64,000 nucleotides of DNA from Chelativorans sp. ZYF759 (GCF_012911015.1 NZ_WVVV01000004.1:265369-329368); one strand, 5' to 3'; counted from the first letter of the stretch, positions 1-9,194 are shown. Translations and numbers: made by a program. Notes: generated from the letters alone by a model not told the origin.

Positions 1-913
1 TAAGCGGCGTGAGGATGTTTCCTTCCAGGAACTGGATGAACAGGTAGACGCCCACCGCATAGAACACGATCCACCAATCCTGGGCCATCGCGACCAGGAC
101 GATCGGGATGCCCGCCAGGATGGGGCCGATGATCGGCACGAAATTGAGAATACCGGCGGTCAGGCCGAGGAGGATTGCTCCCGGCAGGCCGACGGCGGCG
201 AGTGCACCCCACACCACCAGCCCGATAATCGTCATGGTAACGAACTGCCCGATAAGCCAGAAGCGCAGCGTGGTGCCGATCTCGTCGAGAACCTGGCCGA
301 AGCGGCGGCGGCTGCGCGGAGAGACGAGCTTGACGAGGCCGTCGCGGTAGAGCGGCGGCTGCGCGGCGATGAACACGCCCAGCACGACGACGACGGCCAT
401 GTTGCCCAACACGCCGAAGGTCATTTCGAACGCCACCCTCACCTGGCCGAACAGCCCGGCCGGATCAGGCAGCCAGTCTGACCAACCACCGTCAGAATCG
501 TTCTCATCGGCTGCTGGCTCGTTGCCGTTTTCGTCGACCGCACCGAATTCGCGCACCATCCGCTGCAATTCGCGCAGTTCCTCCTCAAGCGTGGCAAGGA
601 GGTCGGGCGTCTGGCCGACGGCGACGGTGCCCACGCTGCCCAGAAAGGCTGCGAAGGCCGCGGCCGTGACCAGGCAGACAAGCGTCAGGCGTATGGCGCG
701 ATGCACCGGCAGGACGCGCTCGAGCGCTGTCGTCAACGCGTCGAGGAACACCGCGAACAGGATGCCGGCGAAGATGAGCAGGAACCCGCTGGCGGCATAG
801 ATGACGATGAAGACCGAGATGGTGATGGCAAGGACGACGCCGACGACCGTGGCCGTGCGCCATGCCAGGCTTGCGCGCTCGGCCTCCGTGATGGGTTCTT
901 CGGGTTCATCCAC
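1..913 (-). CDS. AI-2E family transporter (partial, C-terminus beyond left edge)
   Basis: The minus-strand translation is a polytopic membrane protein of the AI-2E/PerM family (PF01594). It shows paired N-terminal membrane segments, an acidic soluble stretch in the middle (near GNEPAADENDSDGG), and the conserved family core read as LNFVPIIGPILAG followed by FIQFLEGNILTPL at the window edge. Family members are inner-membrane permeases; only some are shown to export autoinducer-2, and others are Na+/H+ antiporters, so the substrate is unknown. The start is uncertain: GTG at 913 is the simplest choice, but the frame stays open upstream and a TTG near 970-990 is possible. The gene is divergent from soxY. 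Confidence 0.85.
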   Translation of the reverse strand, partial: MDEPEEPITEAERASLAWRTATVVGVVLAITISVFIVIYAASGFLLIFAGILFAVFLDALTTALERVLPVHRAIRLTLVCLVTAAAFAAFLGSVGTVAVGQTPDLLATLEEELRELQRMVREFGAVDENGNEPAADENDSDGGWSDWLPDPAGLFGQVRVAFEMTFGVLGNMAVVVVLGVFIAAQPPLYRDGLVKLVSPRSRRRFGQVLDEIGTTLRFWLIGQFVTMTIIGLVVWGALAAVGLPGAILLGLTAGILNFVPIIGPILAGIPIVLVAMAQDWWIVFYAVGVYLFIQFLEGNILTPL

Positions 914-1121
914 GTCGATTGCAGGCTCCGGGGGCTTCAGGCGGGCAGGATGCGACAGAAACAGCCTGCGAGGCAATCCGTTCCACAATGGCCGCCCGCA
1001 TGGGAAGCGAGTTCGACATGCGCCTTCCCGTCCGCGAAACCGTTCCGGGCTCAGCCGTTGAGCTTGCGCGCGATGCGCCCTATCTTTCAGCTTGAACGGT
1101 GAGACAGGACAAAGACGCAAC

Positions 1122-1577
1122 ATGACAGGATCGATTTCCCGACGCCATTTGCTGGGACTAACCGCAGCCGCGACCGGTTTTGCGCTGCTGCCCTTCGCGC
1201 GGGCGCTTGCCAGCCCCGAAGCGGTGGCGGACGAAATCGCAACCTTTGCCGAGGGGCAAACGCCGCAGAGCGGCAAGGTGCGCCTCCTGATCTCCGACCG
1301 CGTCGAAAACGGTAGCGCCGTCCCGGTGACCATCGAGGTCGACAGCGCCATGGAAGGCGACGACCGTGTCGAATCCGTCATGCTGCTCGGTGAAGGGAAC
1401 CCGAACCCCGTCGTGGCCACTTTCCATTTCTCGGCGCTGAGCGGATCGGCGGTCGTTTCCACCCGCGTCCGCCTGGCCGCGTCGCAGAAAGTCGTTGCGG
1501 TCGCACGCATGGCCGACGGCAGCGTCTGGCGCGCCGACCGCGACGTCGATGTCGCCATCGGCGGTTGCGTGACCTGA
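1122..1577 (+). CDS. soxY: SoxY, thiosulfate oxidation carrier protein
   Basis: The protein is 151 aa with a Tat-type leader (SRRHLLGLTAA) followed by a SoxY domain. In the Sox pathway SoxY is the periplasmic carrier that holds sulfur intermediates on a C-terminal cysteine. Here the tail reads IGGCVT: the cysteine is kept but the usual terminal GGCGG is replaced by GGCVT. The chosen ATG at 1122 starts just before the twin-arginine motif; an in-frame start at 1092 would add ten residues. soxZ follows 18 bp downstream, as expected for the SoxYZ heterodimer. No soxA, soxX, soxB or soxC/D is present in the window. Confidence 0.9.
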   Translation: MTGSISRRHLLGLTAAATGFALLPFARALASPEAVADEIATFAEGQTPQSGKVRLLISDRVENGSAVPVTIEVDSAMEGDDRVESVMLLGEGNPNPVVATFHFSALSGSAVVSTRVRLAASQKVVAVARMADGSVWRADRDVDVAIGGCVT

Positions 1578-1595
1578 CCACGAGAAGGAGAAATC

Positions 1596-1916
1596 ATGTC
1601 CAGACCCCGCGTGAGTCTTCCCGACACCGCCGAGGCAGGGGAAATCATCACCATTCGCGCACTCATCAGCCATGTGATGGAAAACGGTCAGCGGCGCGAT
1701 TCGAGTGGCGAAACCGTGCCGCGCCAGATCATCCACCGCTTCACCTGTGCGTTTAACGGCGAGCCGGTCTTCGCCTGCGATCTCGATACCGCGATCGCGG
1801 CCAACCCGTATTTCGAGTTCACCGCCAAGGTGCCCGAAAGCGGCACCTTCCAGTTCGAGTGGCATGACGACGATGGGTCGGTCTATACGGACGAGCGTAC
1901 CATCAGCGTGGGCTGA
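1596..1916 (+). CDS. soxZ: SoxZ, thiosulfate oxidation carrier partner
   Basis: This is a 106-aa protein without a signal peptide. It matches SoxZ in length and sequence: MSRPRVSLP start, IRALISHVMENGQRRD, an FEFTAKVPESGTF core and a C-terminal DERTISVG. SoxZ has an immunoglobulin-like fold and pairs with SoxY. It is normally carried across the membrane by SoxY's Tat signal. It follows soxY directly with a Shine-Dalgarno sequence (GAAGGAG) in the 18-bp gap, so the two are co-transcribed. Confidence 0.93.
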   Translation: MSRPRVSLPDTAEAGEIITIRALISHVMENGQRRDSSGETVPRQIIHRFTCAFNGEPVFACDLDTAIAANPYFEFTAKVPESGTFQFEWHDDDGSVYTDERTISVG

Positions 1917-2070
1917 CGAACCGCCAATGCGGAACACCATTCCCATATCGACAGTGTTTCCAGAACCATCTGGCGCAAAACTGCCGAAATAGAGTATCTT
2001 CTGCCCTGCATTCCAACTCTGGCCGTGGGAAATTGCCGGGATCAGGCAAGACTTGGGCGGAACGACCCGA

Positions 2071-2085
2071 GGGAGGAAGTGCGTG
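2071..2085 (+). promoter_or_regulatory. Ribosome binding site deciding a GTG start for the cytochrome c gene
   Basis: GGGAGGA at 2071-2077 lies five bases upstream of GTG at 2083. The protein begun there opens directly with a signal-peptide-like sequence, MPRLRFNVAIMAIVLPALAA. The alternative TTG at 2053 would put ten polar residues in front. Confidence 0.7.
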
Positions 2086-2457
2086 CCGCGACTGCGTTTC
2101 AATGTGGCCATCATGGCGATCGTCCTGCCCGCGCTGGCTGCCGGCATTCCCGCAGCCGTGGCGGCCGAGGACGCGACCGAGATCGAGGTCATTGTCGAGA
2201 GCATACTGGCGATCGACGGGGACCCGGCCTTCGGCGAATATCTGGGCGGCGAATGTGCGACCTGCCATCGCCGCAGCGCACCGGCCGAAGGAATTCCCCA
2301 GATCAGCGGGATCGACCCGCAACACTTCGTACATGCCATGGTCGAATATCGCGAGGGAATCCGCACCAACGAAGTCATGCGCACGACCGCAGCGCGGCTT
2401 TCCGACGAAGAGATCGCGGCGCTGGCCGCGCATTTCACCGACCGTGCGGCACGCTGA
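2083..2457 (+). CDS. Monoheme cytochrome c, probable partner subunit of flavocytochrome c sulfide dehydrogenase
   Basis: The protein is 124 aa with a Sec-type signal peptide and a single heme-binding CxxCH motif (GGECATCHRR), followed by a candidate axial methionine (NEVMRTTAARLS). It sits immediately before the FCSD flavoprotein gene, which makes it the likely heme subunit (FccA/SoxE-like) that takes electrons from the flavin. It has one heme, like the small Chlorobium-type FccA, rather than the two of Allochromatium FccA or SoxE. The functional pairing is inferred from gene order. Confidence 0.85.
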   Translation: MPRLRFNVAIMAIVLPALAAGIPAAVAAEDATEIEVIVESILAIDGDPAFGEYLGGECATCHRRSAPAEGIPQISGIDPQHFVHAMVEYREGIRTNEVMRTTAARLSDEEIAALAAHFTDRAAR

Positions 2458-2499
2458 CAGACGTAATCATTCAGGCAAGATGTTCCGGAGGAACCGACC

Positions 2500-3789
2500 A
2501 TGACGCAGAAATTCAAGACCAGCATCACGAGGCGCCATTTCGGCGCATTGCTGGGTGCAGGCGCGGCGACGCTGGCCATGCCGGCCTATCTGAGGGCGCA
2601 GGGGCGGCCGCGCGTCGTGGTGGTCGGCGGCGGTCCGGGTGGCGCGACGGCGGCGCGCTACATCGCCAAGGATTCCAATGGCGAGATCGACGTCACCCTG
2701 ATCGACGCCAACGAGACCTTCACGACCTGCTTCTTTTCCAATCTCTATCTGGGTGACTTCCAATCCTTCGACGACATCACCCACAACTGGGACCAGCTTG
2801 TCGCCAATCACGGCATCACCAAGATCACGGCCTACGCAACCGGCGTCGACCGCGCGGCCAAGACGGTCACGCTCGATAATGGTGATACGGTCGAGTATGA
2901 CCGGCTCGTTCTCTCGCCCGGAATCGACATCGTCTATGACTCAGTCCCTGGCTATTCCGAAGAGGTCTCCGAGATCGCGCCGCACGCCTGGCGCGCCGGC
3001 CGCCAGACGCAGATCCTGAAGGAAAAGCTGGACGCCTTGGAAGACGGCCAGCACATCGTCATGGTTGCGCCGCCCAACCCCTATCGCTGCCCGCCCGGCC
3101 CCTACGAGCGCGTCTCGATGTTCGCCCATGTGCTCAAGCGCAAGGGTTTCGAGAACTCGCGCATCTATGTGATCGATCCCAAGGAGGCCTTTTCCAAGCA
3201 GGCGCTGTTCGAAGAGGGCTGGGCCCGCCATTACCCCGGCATGGTCGAGTGGTACGGCCCCGACATCCATGGCGGCATTCTCAATGTCGATGCGAAAGCC
3301 GGCATCGTGGAGACGGACTTCGACACGTTCGAAGGCGCGCTCCTCAACATCATTCCGGCTCAGCGCGCGGGCGCCATCGCCCACGAGGCGGGCCTGACGA
3401 ACGAAGCCGGCTGGGTGCCGATCGACCCCTATACGATGCGCAGCCAGGAGGACGAGGAGGTCTACGTGCTCGGCGACGCGACGGTGGCCGGCGACATGCC
3501 GAAATCCGGCTTCTCGGCCAACAGCCAGGCCAAGGTGGCTGCCATGAACATTCGCGGCGACCTGACAGATGCCAACGTGTTCCCGGCCCGCTACGCCAAC
3601 ACCTGCTGGTCGCTGATCGAGACCGACGATGGTGTGAAGGTCGGTGCGCAGTACCAGCCGACCGACGAGAAGATCGAAAGCGTTTCCTCCTTCATCTCGC
3701 AGACCGGCGAGAGCGACGAACTGCGCAAGGAGACCTACGAGGAAAGCCTCGGCTGGTATGACGGCATCATCGAGGACATGTTCAGCTGA
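2500..3789 (+). CDS. Flavocytochrome c sulfide dehydrogenase, flavoprotein subunit (FccB/SoxF)
   Basis: This 429-aa protein has a Tat-like leader (SITRRHFGALLGAGAATLAM). An FAD-binding Rossmann motif follows (VVVVGGGPGGATAARYI), then a pyridine-nucleotide-disulfide-oxidoreductase fold and the C-terminal FCSD flavin-binding domain. Cys197 in PYRCPPGPYER and Cys369 in NTCWSLIE are in the positions of the redox-active cysteine pair of the family. FCSD oxidises sulfide to sulfur or polysulfide in the periplasm and passes electrons to the heme subunit. It lies 42 bp after the cytochrome gene. SoxF, a homologue in classic sox clusters, stimulates thiosulfate oxidation, so the in vivo substrate is not settled. 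Confidence 0.92.
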   Translation: MTQKFKTSITRRHFGALLGAGAATLAMPAYLRAQGRPRVVVVGGGPGGATAARYIAKDSNGEIDVTLIDANETFTTCFFSNLYLGDFQSFDDITHNWDQLVANHGITKITAYATGVDRAAKTVTLDNGDTVEYDRLVLSPGIDIVYDSVPGYSEEVSEIAPHAWRAGRQTQILKEKLDALEDGQHIVMVAPPNPYRCPPGPYERVSMFAHVLKRKGFENSRIYVIDPKEAFSKQALFEEGWARHYPGMVEWYGPDIHGGILNVDAKAGIVETDFDTFEGALLNIIPAQRAGAIAHEAGLTNEAGWVPIDPYTMRSQEDEEVYVLGDATVAGDMPKSGFSANSQAKVAAMNIRGDLTDANVFPARYANTCWSLIETDDGVKVGAQYQPTDEKIESVSSFISQTGESDELRKETYEESLGWYDGIIEDMFS

Positions 3790-3822
3790 GCCGTCAGGCT
3801 CCCACATCTCAGGCAGCGACTT

Positions 3823-3847
3823 GCGGCGGGCTTCGGCCCGCCGCTTT
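3823..3847 (+). terminator. Rho-independent terminator after the FCSD gene
   Basis: A 9-bp perfect stem (GCGGCGGGC / GCCCGCCGC) closed by a TTCG tetraloop is followed by TTTCATT. It lies in the short gap between the convergent FCSD and YeeE genes. There is no T-run on the other strand, so it most likely serves the plus-strand sox operon. Confidence 0.75.
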
Positions 3848-3861
3848 CATTCGAAAAGACG

Positions 3862-4947
3862 TCAAGCCGCCCTGGAGCTCTGCTTCTCGTCGGCCGGCAA
3901 TTCGCGGTCGACGATGCGGTCCGCCACCACGGCTCCCAGGGCCATGGACAGCAGGGCCAGCAACGCGGTGACAGCCAGGATGGAGCCGCCGGAAAGTCCC
4001 GCGCCGACCGTGCAGCCGCCGGCCAGAACACCGCCGAACCCCATCAACGCCGCCCCGGCGGCATAACGAAAAACCGAAGGCGTCCCCGGCTCGGCAAAGG
4101 ACTGGAGGCGGAACTTGCCTCCGATCAGCGCCCCGGCCAGTGCGCCAAGAATGACGCCCGCCACCAGCCCCTGGTCCATTGCCGGCATGAGCGACCAGTC
4201 GACGATCAACGCACCCGTGGTTGCAACGGGCCGCACGAACGACAGGCTCTCGACCGGGATCGGGTCGAAGAGCTGGGCCGACAAATGGTAGGTGAAGTAC
4301 CAACCGGCGGCGACGCAGAGGCCGATGCCTGCGCCCCCCAGTGCGCGCCAGACCGATATCCTGGCGAGGAAGGCCATAACCACGGCGAGCGCCAGGACGA
4401 CGCCCCCCATCGCCATGCCGGCGACGGGTCCGAGACGCAGATGACCCAGAAGATCGTTCCCGCCGATCGCTGCCGTGCTCCACAGGGCGGCGATCGGGTC
4501 GCGCGCGGGAACAAGGAAGCCCGACAAGGTGGCCATCCCGACAAAGGCCACGACCGCCAGGCAGAACAGCGCGCGCAGATTGCCGGTGCCGGTCAGGACC
4601 ACGAGACGCGAGACGCAACCGCGCGCCAGCGCCATGCCGACGCCGAAGAGGAGACCGCCGATCATGGCGCCCGACAGGCTTTGAGGGGTCGCAAAGAAGC
4701 GGGTCTCGGCGAGCCGCAAATCGCCTTGCCCGATCAGGATCTGAACCGCCAGAAGCGCGCAGGCGAAGCCGAGGGCCCATGTGGCCATGGCTTTCAGCCC
4801 CCTGCCCCGGGCCATGTCCAGAACCGCAGTTCGCGTGCAAAAAGCGCTGCGTTCGGCCAGGACCCCGAAGACAAGCCCGATGGCGGCGCCGCCGACAATC
4901 GCCGCGCCGCTCTCGTCCAAGAGATCGATCAGGGGGAGAAAATCCAT
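3862..4947 (-). CDS. YeeE/YedE family sulfur transport protein
   Basis: This is a 361-aa polytopic membrane protein with the duplicated YeeE/YedE architecture (PF04143). Each half carries a conserved cysteine element: RSAFCTRTAVLDMARG in the first half, and RGCVSRL and GGCTVGAGLSGG further on. Characterised relatives (TsuA, PmpA/B) import thiosulfate or move sulfur-containing ions, with cysteines relaying the sulfur. The ATG at 4947 was chosen because AGGAG lies six bases upstream; the frame is open to 5001. It is convergent with the FCSD gene and divergent from arsR. Its place beside soxYZ/FCSD suggests reduced-sulfur uptake, which is inference. Confidence 0.88.
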   Translation of the reverse strand: MDFLPLIDLLDESGAAIVGGAAIGLVFGVLAERSAFCTRTAVLDMARGRGLKAMATWALGFACALLAVQILIGQGDLRLAETRFFATPQSLSGAMIGGLLFGVGMALARGCVSRLVVLTGTGNLRALFCLAVVAFVGMATLSGFLVPARDPIAALWSTAAIGGNDLLGHLRLGPVAGMAMGGVVLALAVVMAFLARISVWRALGGAGIGLCVAAGWYFTYHLSAQLFDPIPVESLSFVRPVATTGALIVDWSLMPAMDQGLVAGVILGALAGALIGGKFRLQSFAEPGTPSVFRYAAGAALMGFGGVLAGGCTVGAGLSGGSILAVTALLALLSMALGAVVADRIVDRELPADEKQSSRAA

Positions 4948-5021
4948 GCGAAGGCTCCTGTGCCGCCGGGAAGGACATACACGCTCGGTGATGACGATCA
5001 AGGGCGGACGACCATCGGGGG

Positions 5022-5056
5022 TTTACAATTCCTGTTTAATCTAGATATTTGGATAT
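5022..5056 (+). promoter_or_regulatory. Probable arsR promoter and ArsR operator; possibly leaderless mRNA
   Basis: TTTACA (5022-5027) resembles a -35 box, and GATATT (5044-5049) lies 16 bases further on as a possible -10. ATATTTGGATAT (5045-5056), with ATAT half-sites, abuts the arsR ATG at 5057 and is AT-rich in an otherwise GC-rich region. No Shine-Dalgarno sequence precedes the ATG. If this promoter is right, transcription begins at about the start codon. Confidence 0.45.
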
Positions 5057-5389
5057 ATGGACAAGAGAGATGCACTTGCCGCCCTTGCGGCACTCGGACA
5101 GGAGACGCGGCTTGACGTGTTCCGGTTGCTTGTCGGCGCCGGCACACCGGGCCTGCCAGCCGGCGAGATCGCCCAGCGGCTCGACACCGTCCAGAACACC
5201 ATGTCCGCCCACCTGAAGATCCTCTCAACGGCAGGGCTCGTCCGGGCGGAACGGGACGGGCGCTCGATCCGCTACGTGGCCGACATGACGGGCTTTCGCG
5301 ACCTCCTCGCCTTCCTCATGGAGGATTGCTGTCAGGGCGCGCCAGAGCTTTGCCAGCCCGTCATCGAAGCCATCACCTGCAGCAACTGA
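5057..5389 (+). CDS. arsR: ArsR-family metalloregulator of the arsenic operon
   Basis: The protein is 110 aa with a winged helix-turn-helix: GQETRLDVFRLL, then the recognition region LDTVQNTMSAHLKILSTAGLV. The C-terminus carries Cys91, Cys92 and Cys99 in EDCCQGAPELCQP, a cysteine cluster typical of one class of arsenite-sensing ArsR proteins in Proteobacteria. ArsR represses its own operon until As(III) binds. It leads arsC-acr3-arsC on the same strand with a 13-bp gap to the next gene. Confidence 0.9.
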   Translation: MDKRDALAALAALGQETRLDVFRLLVGAGTPGLPAGEIAQRLDTVQNTMSAHLKILSTAGLVRAERDGRSIRYVADMTGFRDLLAFLMEDCCQGAPELCQPVIEAITCSN

Positions 5390-5402
5390 TCGGAGAAAAG
5401 CC

Positions 5403-5924
5403 GTGAGCGCGCGCGTCTACAATGTCCTGTTTCTTTGCACCGGCAATTCGGCGCGCTCGATCCTCGCCGAAGCCATTCTGACCAAGCTGGGTGGTGGCCG
5501 TTTCCGCGCCTTTTCGGCCGGCTCGCAGCCCAAGGGAGAGGTTCACCCCTATGCCTTGCAACTGCTGGAACGGCTTCATGTCGATACCGGCTTTGCCCGC
5601 TCCAAGAGCTGGGAGGAGTTCGCGGGAGAAGGCGCGCCGGAAATGGATTTCATCTTCACCGTTTGCGACAACGCCGCAGGCGAATCCTGCCCCGTCTGGC
5701 CCGGCCATCCGATGACTGCGCACTGGGGCGTGCCCGATCCGGCGGCGGCAGAAGGAACGGAGGCCGAACGCCATTTCGCGTTCGCCGAGGCGTGGCGCAT
5801 GCTTTCGGCGCGCATCTCGATCTTCCTCAGCCTGCCGATTGCGACTATCGACCGGCTTGCCTTGAAGGCGCGGCTCGACGCGATCGGCCGCACGGACGAC
5901 CGGGCAGACGGCGACGCCGCCTGA
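5403..5924 (+). CDS. arsC: Arsenate reductase, low-molecular-weight phosphatase type (thioredoxin-coupled)
   Basis: This 173-aa protein has the PTP-loop active site LFLCTGNSARS with nucleophile Cys12. A second cysteine pair, in VCDNAAGESCPVWPG, is used in this family for the disulfide cascade that thioredoxin resolves. It reduces As(V) to As(III) in the cytoplasm for export by the ACR3 pump encoded next. The DPAAAEGT loop supplies the general acid region. It is translated 13 bp after arsR. Confidence 0.92.
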   Translation: MSARVYNVLFLCTGNSARSILAEAILTKLGGGRFRAFSAGSQPKGEVHPYALQLLERLHVDTGFARSKSWEEFAGEGAPEMDFIFTVCDNAAGESCPVWPGHPMTAHWGVPDPAAAEGTEAERHFAFAEAWRMLSARISIFLSLPIATIDRLALKARLDAIGRTDDRADGDAA

Positions 5925-5957
5925 CGTTGGCACTCATATTCAAGGACCGATTTGCGC

Positions 5958-7052
5958 ATGAGCCAGGAAAACGCAACAGTCGCCGCCCCCATACCACCCG
6001 CGGGCATAGGCTTCTTCGAGAAATGGCTTTCAGTCTGGGTGGCCATCTGCATGGCGGCCGGGATCGTGCTGGGCAATCTGGCGCCGGGCCTCGTCGGCAC
6101 GCTGGCGGCGATGGAATATGCCTCCGTCAACCTCGTCGTCGCCATCCTGATCTGGGCGATGGTCTATCCGATGATGGTCAATGTCGACTTCGCCAGCCTC
6201 GCCCAGGTCAACGCCAAGCCCAAGGGGCTGGTCATCACGCTGGTGGTCAACTGGCTGATCAAGCCCTTCACGATGGCGGCGCTGGCGGTCCTGTTCTTCG
6301 ACTACGTGTTCGCCCCGCTGATCGACCCGGCCGATGCCCAGCAATATGTCGCCGGGCTGATCATTCTCGGCGCCGCGCCATGCACGGCCATGGTGTTCGT
6401 CTGGAGCCAGCTGACGCGCGGCGACCCGACCTACACGCTGGTGCAGGTGTCGGTGAACGACGTCATCATGATCTTCGCTTTCGCGCCCATCGTGGCCATC
6501 CTGCTCGGCGTGACCGACCTGACGGTGCCATGGGAAACGCTGCTTTTGTCGGTGGGTCTCTACGTTCTCCTGCCACTCCTCGCCGGCATCATCACCCGTC
6601 AGCGGATCATCGCCCAGTCGCCGGCCGGCGAAGGCAACCAGACCGTTGCCGACTTCACCGCACGCATCAAGCCCGCCTCGGTAATCGGCCTTCTTGCAAC
6701 GGTGGTGATCCTCTTCGGCTTCCAGGGCAACGTTATCCTCGAACGACCGCTCGTCATCCTGCTGATCGCCATACCGCTCCTCATCCAGGCCTATGGTATC
6801 TTCTTCGTCGCCTATGCGGCGGCGAAGGCCTGGAAGGTGCCTTTCAACATCGCCGCGCCCTGCGCGCTGATCGGCACGTCGAACTTCTTCGAGCTGGCAG
6901 TAGCGGTGGCGATCGGGCTTTTCGGGCTGAATTCGGGTGCCGCGCTCGCCACCGTGGTGGGCGTGCTCGTCGAGGTGCCGGTCATGCTTTCCCTCGTCGC
7001 CTTCGCCAACCGCACACAGCACTGGTTTCCCAAGGAAAGTGAAGGCCAATGA
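5958..7052 (+). CDS. acr3: ACR3 family arsenite efflux transporter
   Basis: The protein is 364 aa with about ten membrane helices. Family signatures include [23 protein letters not shown] text near residues 55-75 and [13 protein letters not shown], which contains the conserved cysteine essential in ACR3 pumps. It exports arsenite using the proton motive force. The ATG at 5958 was preferred over a TTG six bases upstream. Its stop overlaps the start of the following arsC (ATGA), so the two are translationally coupled. Confidence 0.93.
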   Translation: MSQENATVAAPIPPAGIGFFEKWLSVWVAICMAAGIVLGNLAPGLVGTLAAMEYASVNLVVAILIWAMVYPMMVNVDFASLAQVNAKPKGLVITLVVNWLIKPFTMAALAVLFFDYVFAPLIDPADAQQYVAGLIILGAAPCTAMVFVWSQLTRGDPTYTLVQVSVNDVIMIFAFAPIVAILLGVTDLTVPWETLLLSVGLYVLLPLLAGIITRQRIIAQSPAGEGNQTVADFTARIKPASVIGLLATVVILFGFQGNVILERPLVILLIAIPLLIQAYGIFFVAYAAAKAWKVPFNIAAPCALIGTSNFFELAVAVAIGLFGLNSGAALATVVGVLVEVPVMLSLVAFANRTQHWFPKESEGQ

Positions 7053-7465
7053 CCGTCACCATCTACCACAACCCCGCATGCGGCACGTCCCGCAACACGC
7101 TGGCCATGATCCGCCAAGCCGGTGAGGAGCCGGAGGTGATCGAGTATCTGAAGCAGCCGCCGACTCGCGACAAGCTTGTCGAATTGATCACTGCTATGGG
7201 CATCTCGCCCCGCGATCTCCTGCGCCGCAAGGGCACGCCCTATGATGAACTCGGTCTCGACAATCCGAAATGGAGCGATGACAAATTGATTGATTTCATG
7301 ATCGCCCATCCCATCCTCATCAACCGCCCGATCGTGGTCACGGAGAAGGGCGTCCGGCTCTGCAGACCGTCGGAAGCCGTTCTGGAAATTCTCTCGAATC
7401 CCGATATCGGCACCTTCACCAAGGAGGACGGTGAGCGGATCGATCCAGCTACACGCCAGGAGTGA
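7049..7465 (+). CDS. arsC: Arsenate reductase, glutaredoxin type (ArsC)
   Basis: This 138-aa protein is of the E. coli plasmid-type ArsC family. The catalytic cysteine Cys11 sits in [13 protein letters not shown], and conserved NRPIVV and the C-terminal arginine-containing region follow. It uses glutathione and glutaredoxin, unlike the thioredoxin-coupled ArsC encoded first in the same operon. The operon therefore carries two unrelated arsenate reductases. It overlaps acr3 by four bases. Confidence 0.92.
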   Translation: MTVTIYHNPACGTSRNTLAMIRQAGEEPEVIEYLKQPPTRDKLVELITAMGISPRDLLRRKGTPYDELGLDNPKWSDDKLIDFMIAHPILINRPIVVTEKGVRLCRPSEAVLEILSNPDIGTFTKEDGERIDPATRQE

Positions 7466-7482
7466 AAGTCGCGCCTGCCCGA

Positions 7483-7508
7483 CGGCATTAGACTTAAGTT
7501 GAATGCCG
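7483..7508. repeat. Imperfect palindrome downstream of the ars operon
   Basis: CGGCATT and AATGCCG flank an inner ACTTAAGT palindrome. Together they form a 26-bp near-symmetric element 17 bp after the last arsC. No T-run follows, so it may be a factor-dependent terminator hairpin or a protein-binding site. The rest of the 219-bp gap to livG shows nothing else I can name. Confidence 0.4.
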
Positions 7509-7684
7509 CAGGGGAATACTGAACTCCAGGCCTTTCCACGCTTCGATAAGCCAGGCAGGCGAGCGGAGTGGCGATTTCATTAGCTTGAATCTCCAAGCCA
7601 GCCGTGCATCATTCTCACCAGTGTCGCATGCGAACCACGGGATCTGCCCAGAGAGGCCGACCAGAGGGGAGTTCGGATGAGGCC

Positions 7685-8453
7685 ATGGAGGAGGATAATT
7701 TGACCGCAAGCGAAGGCACGATTCTCCAGGCGGAGGATCTGACGAAGGAATTCAAGGGTTTCTTCGCGGTGGACGGCGTGAACCTGTCCATCAAGCGGGG
7801 GTCGATCCACGCCCTGATCGGACCGAACGGCGCCGGCAAGACCACCTGTTTCAACCTTTTGACCAAGTTCCTGCCACCGACGCGGGGGCGGATAACCTTC
7901 AAGGGCCAAGACATCACTGCCATGTCGCCCGCCGACATCGCACGGCTCGGCATGGTTCGCTCGTTCCAGATCTCGGCGGTCTTCCCCCATTTGAGCGCGA
8001 TCGAGAACGTGCGCATCGCGCTGCAACGCCAGCGCGGCGACAGTTTCGATTTCTGGCGGTCCGAAAGGGTGCTCAACGAGTTCAACTCACGGGCAGCGGA
8101 ACTTCTGGCGGATGTCGGACTGACCGAATTCTCCAACGTCCAGGCCGTGGAACTGCCTTACGGCCGCAAGCGCGCGCTGGAAATCGCGACGACGCTAGCC
8201 CTCGATCCCGAGATGCTGCTGCTGGACGAACCAACGGCCGGCATGACGCCCGAAGACGTGGAGCGTGTCGCAGCCCTCATCAAGCGCATCGGGGCCAACC
8301 GGACGATCTTGATGGTGGAGCACAATCTCTCGGTGGTCTCGACCATTTCCGACACGATCACGGTTCTCGCCCGCGGCAAGGTTCTGGCCGAGGGCAATTA
8401 CGAGACCGTATCGAAAGACCCGCGCGTGGTCGAAGCCTATATCGGAGGTGGAC

Positions 8454-8461
<8 letters not shown>
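7685..8461 (+). CDS. livG: ABC transporter ATP-binding protein, LivG type
   Basis: The protein is about 258 aa with Walker A GPNGAGKTTCF and Walker B MLLLDEPTAGM. Its degenerate signature LPYGRKRALEIA is typical of LivG-type ATPases of hydrophobic amino acid (HAAT) importers. It is the first gene of a complete five-gene importer. ATG 7685 is one possible start. TTG at 7700 is preceded at ideal spacing by GGAGGAGG (7687-7694) and may be the true start, shortening the protein by five residues. The stop overlaps livF by eight bases. Confidence 0.92.
7687..7702 (+). promoter_or_regulatory. Strong Shine-Dalgarno sequence pointing to a TTG start for livG
   Basis: GGAGGAGG at 7687-7694 is followed five bases later by the in-frame TTG at 7700-7702. 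The ATG at 7685 has only a weak GAGG a few bases upstream. The purine run is at the same time codons 1-4 of the longer reading. Confidence 0.55.

Positions 8462-9194
<733 letters not shown>

Noticed and set aside
1158..2579. 473-codon open frame on the minus strand across soxY, soxZ and the cytochrome gene
   Set aside because: It is the mirror of high-GC coding sequence. The plus-strand genes have recognised families, signals and RBSs; the antisense product resembles nothing.
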